A DNA stretch of 62,846 nucleotides from positions 1-62,846 of the forward strand of contig BQIV01000029.1 in assembly GCA_021604005.1 (NCBI GenBank), written 5' to 3'. A program made the translations under genes and the position numbers. Below are positions 28,461-35,348 of this stretch, in pieces (positions within the stretch are counted from its first letter, which is position 1; every line of letters begins with the position of its first letter). The notes beneath the pieces were generated by a model that saw nothing but the letters and a program-made list of their open reading frames with translations, was not told the DNA's origin and made no database searches. This stretch comes from Nitrospirales bacterium. GTDB taxonomy: Bacteria > Nitrospirota > Nitrospiria > Nitrospirales > UBA8639.

Positions 28461-28843
28461 TTTCTTGGGCTTCGTTGAATAATCGTGGCCCGATTGCCGG
28501 AACCCTGTTGGCGAATACGGCTGGTATTCTTGTCGCCTCGTTGAACTGACGTGGCCGTGTTGTCTGTTCCATCCTGTTGAAGATCTGAGGCGTTTCGATC
28601 CCCGTACTGTTCTAATCTCAAATTCAGATGCGCGCCGCGCTGTCTAATGGTTTTGGCGTTGTGTGCACCGTGTTGAATGATGGTTTGACGGTTGGTGGTC
28701 ATCTTTGTGTCCTCATGTGTTGTATCCGGTGGAACATGTGTCGCTTCTGCAAGGGTGACGGACAAGCAAAGCCAGAGTCCCAAAGCGAGCGCCCACCCCA
28801 CGGGGTAGGCGCTCCATCTCCAGTTCTGCCGCGTGTTTGTCAT
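28457..28843 (-). CDS. Short basic curlin-repeat protein, CsgB-like
   Basis: A 128-residue exported curlin-repeat protein. After a long signal peptide (residues 1 to about 34) come about six repeats of the QxGxxN type at 11- to 12-residue spacing: IIQHGAHN, IRQRGAHLN, LEQYGDRN, LQQDGTDN, VQRGDKN, IRQQGSGN. The repeats are rich in Arg and Lys, opposite in charge to the long acidic subunit encoded next to it. A short, basic repeat protein coupled to csgE fits a surface nucleator like CsgB; this role is inference. Its stop overlaps csgE by 4 bases. Confidence 0.82.
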   Translation of the reverse strand: MTNTRQNWRWSAYPVGWALALGLWLCLSVTLAEATHVPPDTTHEDTKMTTNRQTIIQHGAHNAKTIRQRGAHLNLRLEQYGDRNASDLQQDGTDNTATSVQRGDKNTSRIRQQGSGNRATIIQRSPRK

Positions 28844-28869
28844 CGTCTGAAGCCTTTGGGCAGGGATGA

Positions 28870-29886
28870 TTACGGATTGTATTGCGCGACGTTTCCGTTT
28901 CCAGATTGCATCACCGATACGGCATCATATTCATGACCAACCATATTCACGAAGGCCAGGTTTCCGTCGCCGGATTGACCCACGCTGGCCACATTGTCCA
29001 TACTTTCGTTTTGAAGAATGGTTGCAGAGTTATAATCACCACTTTGATTCACCGTGGCTTCATTGTATTGCGCATAGTCATTCTGGAAAATTTCAGCTGA
29101 ATTATCGTTTCCGCTCTGGTCGACCGTCGCAACGTTGTCAGCTGAATCATAATTCTGTTCGATGGTCGCGTAGTTGTAATCTCCACTCTGGTTCACCGAG
29201 GCTTGGTTGTAGAATGAATGGTAGTATTGAGAAACCATCGCTGAGTTGCCATCACCACTTTGATCGATCGTGGCATTGTTGCTATCGGAATCTTCCAACT
29301 GGGTGACGGTGGCATAGTTGGAGTGCCCGCTTTGGTCGACATAAGCCGCATTATAGAGGCTGCCGTCCTGTGAAATGTACGCCGTGTTATCGTCTCCGCT
29401 CTGGTTCACTGTGGCGTAATTATATTCAGCCCCGTAGCTTTGAGACACGTCGGCTATGTTGCCATACCCGCTTTGATCCACCGAGGCATAATTGCCTTCA
29501 GAGTTATCGGTCTGATACACCGATGCGGTGTTATAGTCCCCGCTCTGGTCCACTGTGGCGTGATTGTATACCGACTCCCAGCTTTGAGAAATATCGGCTG
29601 AATTCCCATCGCCACTTTGATCAATTGATGCGATGTTATAGGCCGATTGCTCGCTCTGCATAATGGACGCGCTATTATAATCGCCGGCCTGATTGATAGA
29701 GGCTTCTAAGCGGATGCCATCGGGATCCGGCGCCTGGACAATCGTTGCCACATTGTCATCCCCATCTTGAATCATGTCGGCTGTGTTATTTGGCACCGAG
29801 GCCCAGGCACCCGTCGTGAGCAACGCAAAGAGTACGGCCGTTGTGATGGCGGAAAATGGTGTGTATCTGTTGAACGTGCGTGACAT
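28870..29886 (-). CDS. Long acidic curlin-repeat protein, probable major fibre subunit
   Basis: A 338-residue exported protein. The signal peptide ends near AWA (residue 29). The rest is built of about 12-13 repeats of roughly 23 residues with the core [VI][DN]QSGDxNxAxxxQ, such as DQSGDGNSADISQ and NQSGDYNSATILQ. The second half of each repeat (for example SWESVYNHAT) is more variable and ends in Asn. Gln and Asn stacks at fixed positions are what curlin amyloids use. Aspartate is very abundant. A strong AAGGAGGG site precedes the ATG. By size and repeat number it is the best candidate for the main fibre subunit (CsgA role). Confidence 0.85.
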   Translation of the reverse strand: MSRTFNRYTPFSAITTAVLFALLTTGAWASVPNNTADMIQDGDDNVATIVQAPDPDGIRLEASINQAGDYNSASIMQSEQSAYNIASIDQSGDGNSADISQSWESVYNHATVDQSGDYNTASVYQTDNSEGNYASVDQSGYGNIADVSQSYGAEYNYATVNQSGDDNTAYISQDGSLYNAAYVDQSGHSNYATVTQLEDSDSNNATIDQSGDGNSAMVSQYYHSFYNQASVNQSGDYNYATIEQNYDSADNVATVDQSGNDNSAEIFQNDYAQYNEATVNQSGDYNSATILQNESMDNVASVGQSGDGNLAFVNMVGHEYDAVSVMQSGNGNVAQYNP

Positions 29887-29986
29887 AAAACCCTCCTTGA
29901 TGAATATAGATGAATCGTTAAAGTGACATGGGAATCATTGTTCCCGCCCTGCGCGCCGGACGGGCCGCACCCGTTCCCTTGGAGTG

Positions 29987-30868
29987 CTAAGGACTGATCG
30001 CGACTGTTCCCGTCGAATCTTGTGTGACGGTAATTGCCAGCCCTTGCCCTTCTTGTATGATGGAATACGCTAACCCATCACCAATTTGCATATGAGTAAT
30101 TGAATTGTCTTGTCCGAACTGTTCGGCGTCGGCCGTATTGTTCTGTCCTACCTGTGTTTGCGATATCGTATTCCCGGATCCATGCTGCCGGGCGGACGCC
30201 TGATTTCCGGTTCCGGTTTGTTCTTGTGCAATGTAATTGTCGTCACCCAATTGAGAGGCTGCGAGCATGTTGGCGTAGCCTTCTTGATGTTGTGCGATCG
30301 TATTAAGCGAGCCGTCCTGGTAGACAGACGTCACATGAGCCGTCCCGAATTGGCCAAGCGTTGCACGACTGTCATGTGAGAATGCACCTTGTCGGACATC
30401 GGCTTGATGTGCATCGCCGCCTTGATTCACGGTGATCTGATTGGTCGTTCCCTCTTGCAAGAGCGTGGTGGCGTGCCCATCTCCAATTTGTACAATGTCG
30501 GCAATGTGATGAGCCCCATGTTGCTGAACCGTTGCCGTCTGAGCATTTCCGACTTGTTCGATTCGAGTGTCATTCGCCTGTCCGCGCTGCGAAAGTAAGG
30601 CTTGGTGTTGGTTGCCCATATGCGTGATGGTCCCTCTTTGTACGTCACCTGATTGGGTGAACAGGGCGTCGTTGGTTGCACCAAGCACGCTCGGGCAGAG
30701 ACAAAGAGAGCACAGCACACATATGAGCAATCTTGCGTTCATTGCGATGCCGTCACGAAAAAGAGAGGGGAGTCGACGCGAGCTGCCGACGGATTGATTT
30801 TCGGACTCGTGGAAAAGATGTCTGTGACATTGCTGAAGATATGTTTGAAAAAACGTATGCGTTATCAT
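29987..30868 (-). CDS. Curlin-repeat protein with dense single-strand repeats
   Basis: First gene of the curli operon, about 293 residues. The C-terminal 230 residues hold roughly 18 QxGxxN-type repeats at 11- to 12-residue spacing (QVGNAQTATVQQHGAHHIAD, then IVQIGDGHA, and so on), half the period of the acidic subunit. A good AAGGAG lies 7 bases before the ATG at 30868 and a sigma-54-type promoter lies upstream, so I take that start. It leaves 42 residues ahead of the hydrophobic MNARLLICVLCSLCLCPSVL signal segment, which is unusual; an internal ATG at 30742 would give a standard signal peptide but lacks a good binding site. It may be a minor subunit. Confidence 0.75.
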   Translation of the reverse strand: MITHTFFQTYLQQCHRHLFHESENQSVGSSRRLPSLFRDGIAMNARLLICVLCSLCLCPSVLGATNDALFTQSGDVQRGTITHMGNQHQALLSQRGQANDTRIEQVGNAQTATVQQHGAHHIADIVQIGDGHATTLLQEGTTNQITVNQGGDAHQADVRQGAFSHDSRATLGQFGTAHVTSVYQDGSLNTIAQHQEGYANMLAASQLGDDNYIAQEQTGTGNQASARQHGSGNTISQTQVGQNNTADAEQFGQDNSITHMQIGDGLAYSIIQEGQGLAITVTQDSTGTVAISP

Positions 30869-30915
30869 GCCTGGACTCCTTGAATGAATGAAGACTGTCA
30901 CTGAAATAGTGATGA

Positions 30916-30931
30916 AGCAGAATTAATGCCA
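30916..30931 (-). promoter_or_regulatory. Candidate sigma-54 promoter of the curli operon
   Basis: On the minus strand TGGCATTAATTCTGCT has the invariant GG and GC of the -24/-12 promoter at exactly the right distance (12 bases apart). It would start transcription near 30905, leaving a leader of about 35 bases before the ATG at 30868. The rest of the 30869-31140 gap shows no gene. Confidence 0.5.
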
Positions 30932-31140
30932 GGCATGCATGGAAAGTTCACACAAACGGAAAACACAACGAAAATAATGGGTGTTTCCTATGAAATTGGC
31001 CTATAGGAAATGTGGACAAACGGGAGAGTGGGAACAAGAAGCGCGGAGTGGATATTCATTCCACACGATACATTCAGTATCTATTCAGATAAATTTTTGT
31101 AAGAACCTGAAAACTGGACGATAGAAGTGGAGGGAGGCCG

Positions 31141-33000
31141 TTATTGAGCCAGCGGAATGTTGAGGTGAGATGTTGTTTGTGCGTCGGGGGCCACAATATC
31201 AGCTGTGCCTTCCAGGCTTTTAAGGAATTCTCCAAGCGTGACGGTTCCATCTCGATTCCGGTCCGCGTTACCTTGTAAACCGGATAAGAATTGCACGGGT
31301 TCCTGCTTGGCATTCTTTTCTTGAAGGCGGCGAATTTGAATAAGGTGGGAACGGGTGTTCTTCATCGATGGGATTGCTGCACGCCAATTGGCTGGAGCCG
31401 ATCCGTTGAGTCCTACCGTGCTTCCCGTGTCATCCAAATATTGCGCGACGGGCGTATCGAGGAATAAGAGCGAAAGTTTCACCTTGAGCTTGCCTAGCAC
31501 CCGTTGAAGGCTTCGGAGCGATATGAGTTGTTTTTTGGAGGTGGTGAGCGATCCCTCGTATGGAACCAGGTAGACTTCTCCTTTTACCGGATCAACGAGA
31601 GTATGCCCTGCAAAATACAACAAGAAGATAGTATCGGAGGTCAATTGCTTTTTGGCCCATGAGAACAAGGTTCTTTCAATGTCGGTGCGGGTGGCAAGGC
31701 TGCCATTCAGAATTTTGATACGGTCTTGAGAAAAGGATTGTGTTGATCCAAGTGTACTGGCTACCCGTTGTATCTGTTGCGTGGGTACCTGGTGAGCTTG
31801 GGGCCATGGATCTTGGTACTCATTGAGTCCAATCACGAGGGCGTAATTGGGGGGCTCTGTTTGTGGTGAGGTCTTGTCCAAAGTGTCCCCGTTCCTGTCG
31901 CTGGGAAGTGTATTCATCTTTTTGTGTAATACCGGCTTGGAGGAGGAAGGGCCAGGTTGAATAGCCGCAAGAATCGTATGCGCACCGGGCGGAATGCCCT
32001 GGGAGAGTGAAATGGATACGACTAATTCCCCCTTTTCGTGTTCCACGGTGGCTGGCATGCGGCCGCGTACTTCTGTGGTTTTACTTTCTCCAGGCTGTAG
32101 TGCTCCAATTGGAATTGGTAATGTTGTGACTGCGGCAAACGCATCAACGATGGCTTGGCTGCCACGTAATTCAATATAGGCCGAGGGTAGTGAGGTTGAA
32201 CTGGAATTTGTTGTTTCAATTTGGAGAATGACATTCTCCCCTCCCTCTAGCACCAGGTTGTCATTGGCGTCCTGGAGCTTCGTTCTGAAGGAAAGTGAGG
32301 CTTGTGGTGCGGTTGTGCCTGGGGAAGGCTGTGGTGCGACATGATTCGTTCCGCTCACTCCAGGTTGAGGCTGCCTTGAGAGTCCATAGAGACGCGGGAG
32401 CGCATTGGCCATGTCATTCGCTAATGTTTCGGCGGCTTTTTCGACCACGGCGTCAAACTGTCCGGTTGCACACGACTGTGATTGAGCCGTAAGCGCAGGA
32501 GTCCACATGTTGACCTTGTCTGCATAGGAAAGCGGGGTCTGAGCCAACGCCTTGCCCTGTGAGTCGTGATACACCGCTTGGAGTTGGAGCTCCACATTCG
32601 CATGATATCGATCTTCTTCGCCCGACCGGCCGATTGGCTCGAAATTCATCTGAACGAACGTTAAGTCAACGGTGACTTCGTTTGAGGCGCCGGGAGTTGC
32701 GTCAGCTGTAGGGGTGGGTTGGGTGCTGACCGAGGCAAAATGGTCTTGCCCCACATGAAGAAATGTCTCGGTAATGATTTCCCCAGAATTGACCGTATAG
32801 GGCAGGCCGCAGGCATCCACGACTTGTGTATGTTGAACAAGTGTTGGGTCAAATCGGTAGACGACGGAGATGGGGAGCTTGGCTTTGGGTTTTTCATCAA
32901 ACGAAAGACGGGGAATGGAGATCTTCTCGCATGCGGCAAGAGAACTCACGAAACAGACCCCCACAAATAGATGCAACCATTTCGCTGTTAGCTTCGACAT
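31141..33000 (-). CDS. Lipoprotein with inactive caspase-like domain and EF-hand
   Basis: A 619-residue lipoprotein (lipobox LAAC, Cys24). Residues 40 to about 200 form an unknown lipoprotein domain. Residues 235-350 look like an immunoglobulin-type beta domain. Residues 385-560 match the peptidase C14 caspase fold: YALVIGLNEY, then DTIFLLYFAGHT with the catalytic His at 466. Where the catalytic Cys should be (family LDxC), the protein has FLDTPV, with Pro517, so it cannot cleave. Residues 580-591 are a canonical Ca2+-binding loop, DRNRDGTVTLGE. It likely acts as a binding or scaffold protein at the envelope. It lies upstream of the curli operon in the same direction and divergent from two lipoprotein genes. 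Confidence 0.75.
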   Translation of the reverse strand: MSKLTAKWLHLFVGVCFVSSLAACEKISIPRLSFDEKPKAKLPISVVYRFDPTLVQHTQVVDACGLPYTVNSGEIITETFLHVGQDHFASVSTQPTPTADATPGASNEVTVDLTFVQMNFEPIGRSGEEDRYHANVELQLQAVYHDSQGKALAQTPLSYADKVNMWTPALTAQSQSCATGQFDAVVEKAAETLANDMANALPRLYGLSRQPQPGVSGTNHVAPQPSPGTTAPQASLSFRTKLQDANDNLVLEGGENVILQIETTNSSSTSLPSAYIELRGSQAIVDAFAAVTTLPIPIGALQPGESKTTEVRGRMPATVEHEKGELVVSISLSQGIPPGAHTILAAIQPGPSSSKPVLHKKMNTLPSDRNGDTLDKTSPQTEPPNYALVIGLNEYQDPWPQAHQVPTQQIQRVASTLGSTQSFSQDRIKILNGSLATRTDIERTLFSWAKKQLTSDTIFLLYFAGHTLVDPVKGEVYLVPYEGSLTTSKKQLISLRSLQRVLGKLKVKLSLLFLDTPVAQYLDDTGSTVGLNGSAPANWRAAIPSMKNTRSHLIQIRRLQEKNAKQEPVQFLSGLQGNADRNRDGTVTLGEFLKSLEGTADIVAPDAQTTSHLNIPLAQ

Positions 33001-33150
33001 ACTGGTAACCTACCCGATGACCTCGGGAGATGCAATATACTCGAGGGCTGTCTGGTGAACTTTCTTGACGGCATTTGGATGTGGAGGTGGACAATATTCC
33101 CGATTCACCCGTACTAAGGGTCCGATTCATCCATATAAAGGAGAGCGCGT

Positions 33151-33912
33151 ATGAAATCTCTATCAATCGCCAGTGTGGCTGTGAGTGTTTTGATCGTCAG
33201 TAGTTGTGCGACTCAATCGTTACCGGAACGACTACCGGTGTATTGGGGGATGAGTAGTGAAAGGTGGGCGCAGGCTCCATCGAATGTGATTCCCCAAGCA
33301 GAGGGACAAGCAGGGCTGTTAGTCATCAATGATACGACGGCTTCTCAATCGGCTCCCGCACTTTCCGAGAAGGCCTTCAAAGGGTTTGCCCACCGTTTGC
33401 AAGTGGCTCTTGGTGAGCAATTCCCGTTGCTCGTTGTGAAGGTGCTTGACAGCAATTCCGTGTCGCATGAACGGGGTGGCGAGCAATTTGTTCATGTTGC
33501 CCAGCAGGAAGGCCTGGATTATTTGCTGTTTGCTGTTCTCTCAAGCACTGAAAGAGAAGTTTCTGATCGTTTCCCGTTACAGGGTACGCAGCAGGGTGTA
33601 GGGGCTCGGGGAGGGCTACTTGTTGGTGTTCGTGCTGAAAACTATGCGCTGGTAGAGTTAGCCTTCGTCGATGGGAAGACCGGTCTTCCTGTCGTTCATG
33701 CGAATGGGTCGGCTTGGTCTGTGCTGGAACGCCTCAACGTACCGCTAGCGTCCAATGTCTATCCCGTTGTTCGACGTGATCTCACACAGCCGCCTATCTA
33801 TCCGACAGAGGAAACCGCCTATGACACGCTTCGTGTTGTGTCCGCGAATGATGCCATGAAGCAAGCCCTTATGCATTTTCAGACCGAATGGGGAAAGGAC
33901 TCATCTCCATGA
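33151..33912 (+). CDS. Hypothetical lipoprotein, paralogue of the next gene
   Basis: A 253-residue exported lipoprotein with signal peptide MKSLSIASVAVSVLIVSSC (lipobox VSSC). The body has an alpha/beta pattern: GLLVINDTTASQSAPALSEK, then a helix with AHRLQVALGEQFPLLVV, then LDYLLFAVLSSTEREVS and NYALVELAFVDGKTGLPV. This resembles the CsgG/LpoB/TolB-N-like fold in outline, but no family is certain. AAAGGAG lies before the ATG. Its stop overlaps the start of the next lipoprotein gene by 4 bases, and the two share LNVP and ALVELA motifs near their ends, so they are paralogues and probably act together. Confidence 0.68.
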   Translation: MKSLSIASVAVSVLIVSSCATQSLPERLPVYWGMSSERWAQAPSNVIPQAEGQAGLLVINDTTASQSAPALSEKAFKGFAHRLQVALGEQFPLLVVKVLDSNSVSHERGGEQFVHVAQQEGLDYLLFAVLSSTEREVSDRFPLQGTQQGVGARGGLLVGVRAENYALVELAFVDGKTGLPVVHANGSAWSVLERLNVPLASNVYPVVRRDLTQPPIYPTEETAYDTLRVVSANDAMKQALMHFQTEWGKDSSP

Positions 33913-34613
33913 ACATGTTACTGCGACAGCTGGGAGTTGGATGCCTCACCGGTTTTCTGATGCTGAGCGTGAGCGGGTGTGTCTCGCCTGTCAGTCCGAG
34001 AATGCCGGCGGTTCTCGGCCTTTCGGAAGAGCTCATGGATGTGACTTCGAATCCCTCGGATCACTGGGCCAAGTATCGGACGTTTGGTTTGGTGACTGTG
34101 TCTGATGCCACGGGCCCGGAAGCCGCCCCAGCCGTTTCATCGACTCTGCTATTAACGTTGACGCGGAGAGTAGAGGCCTATTTCGAACACCAATGTGGGG
34201 GCATTGCATTGAAACGCTTTCCCATGCCGGATTTTCATGCAGGGAAAGGGCTGATTTCCCTACGTCATGTTGCTCGTCAGCATGATGTTGAAGCGGTCAT
34301 TATTGTGATATTTTCCAGTACGGAATCGATGGAAGCGGCCACGTTTGGTGAAGCACGGATGATGACGCAGATGCCGGGAACGACGACATACAATACGGCA
34401 TTGGTCGAGCTTGCGTTGCTTGATGTCGCGGAGGGGCGTCTTGCGCTTCGCATCGTACAGACCGCAGTCGAACGGTTGGACCGACTGAATGTTCCCATAG
34501 GCTCTGATCAAGGCACGCGAGAGGAGGCGTTGGATATACTTCGCGCTCAGGCAGGACAACAAGCGTTAGATCGAGGTCTTGAAGGCTTGACCCATGGCTG
34601 TCCCTCGGCCTGA
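33909..34613 (+). CDS. Hypothetical lipoprotein, paralogue of the previous gene
   Basis: About 234 residues from the ATG at 33909, which overlaps the previous stop (ATGA). The signal peptide has lipobox VSGC. The body parallels the preceding protein: GLVTVSDATGPEAAPAVSST, RRVEAYFEHQCGG, DVEAVIIVIFSSTESME, YNTALVELALLDVAEGRLAL, and LDRLNVPIGSDQG. The upstream in-frame start at 33888 would bury the signal peptide. Tight coupling suggests a two-subunit lipoprotein complex at the envelope. No catalytic residues are apparent and I can name no function. Confidence 0.68.
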   Translation: MNMLLRQLGVGCLTGFLMLSVSGCVSPVSPRMPAVLGLSEELMDVTSNPSDHWAKYRTFGLVTVSDATGPEAAPAVSSTLLLTLTRRVEAYFEHQCGGIALKRFPMPDFHAGKGLISLRHVARQHDVEAVIIVIFSSTESMEAATFGEARMMTQMPGTTTYNTALVELALLDVAEGRLALRIVQTAVERLDRLNVPIGSDQGTREEALDILRAQAGQQALDRGLEGLTHGCPSA

Positions 34614-34637
34614 CGGCTCATTGTGACTGGGAGGCGT

Positions 34638-35135
34638 TTATCGGTAATTTTCAAACGTGAGATCAATGTCAAAGTCGCCTTGTTTCAGAAAGCTCATCAC
34701 CGCCTGAAGTTCGTCTTTACTCTTGCTTTGCACACGTATCTGATCCCCTTGAATTTGGGCTTGGGCCTTTAACTTCTGTTCTTTGATAGCTTTGGTGATG
34801 ATTTTGGCCTTGTCATCGGGTATGCCGCTTTGAATCCCGATTTTTTGACGAACCGTACTTCCCAACGCATCTTCCATTTTTCCAAAGGTAAGACCTTTTA
34901 AGGAAATATTTCTCTTGATGCATTTGCCTTTCAATATATCAATCACCGCGTTGAGTTTGTATTCGTCATCGGAAACGATTTCGAGTTCCCGTTCCTTCTC
35001 TTTCAGGGTTAATTCCGTTTTTGATCCTTTAAAATCAAATCGCTGACTGATTTCTTTGTTTGTCTGATCAACCGCATTTTTCATTTCCTGCATGTCAATT
35101 TTTGAGACAACGTCAAATGAATATTGATTCGCCAT
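34638..35135 (-). CDS. yajQ: YajQ family nucleotide-binding protein
   Basis: A 165-residue cytoplasmic protein of the YajQ/DUF520 family, with two ferredoxin-like RNA/nucleotide-binding domains. MANQYSFDVVSKIDMQEMKN, the FDFKGSKTEL turn, and GLTFGKMEDALGSTVRQK are characteristic. Some members bind cyclic di-GMP and act with a transcription factor, but this is not universal. Length is normal (about 163). It has no operon partner; it converges with the lipoprotein pair and has repeat-rich DNA upstream. Confidence 0.93.
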   Translation of the reverse strand: MANQYSFDVVSKIDMQEMKNAVDQTNKEISQRFDFKGSKTELTLKEKERELEIVSDDEYKLNAVIDILKGKCIKRNISLKGLTFGKMEDALGSTVRQKIGIQSGIPDDKAKIITKAIKEQKLKAQAQIQGDQIRVQSKSKDELQAVMSFLKQGDFDIDLTFENYR

Positions 35136-35188
35136 TACGCTCCTTTCCGGAAACCTTTACCAATTCATTTGTGAATAGTCGCTTGTTG

Positions 35189-35335
35189 TTCGTGAAGCGT
35201 ATCTCGTCGCGGAGGAAGAACGTATTTCGTTGCTCGTATTCCGCATCTCGTATAAAGAGTTTTTGGGTTATTACGAGATACGCTTCACGAACGACGAGAT
35301 ACGTTTTTTCCCCTCGTGCGACGAGATACGTTCTT
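35189..35335. repeat. Inverted repeat and GAGATACG words
   Basis: A perfect 19-base inverted repeat: left arm TTCGTGAAGCGTATCTCGT (35189-35207), right arm ACGAGATACGCTTCACGAA (35273-35291), with a 65-base spacer. Two further ACGAGATACG words follow to about 35330. The same words occur at 3500-3628. It could form a large hairpin in the intergenic RNA between cstA and yajQ. Confidence 0.8.
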
Positions 35336-35348
35336 TTCCTTCCATCGT

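Noticed and set aside
28866-29306. Plus-strand open frames antisense to the curlin genes
   Set aside because: They mirror the repeat codons of the minus-strand genes and have no start signals or family resemblance.
28870-29886. DNA-level periodicity suggesting a CRISPR or satellite array
   Set aside because: The periodicity comes from curlin protein repeats; the open frame is intact with a signal peptide.
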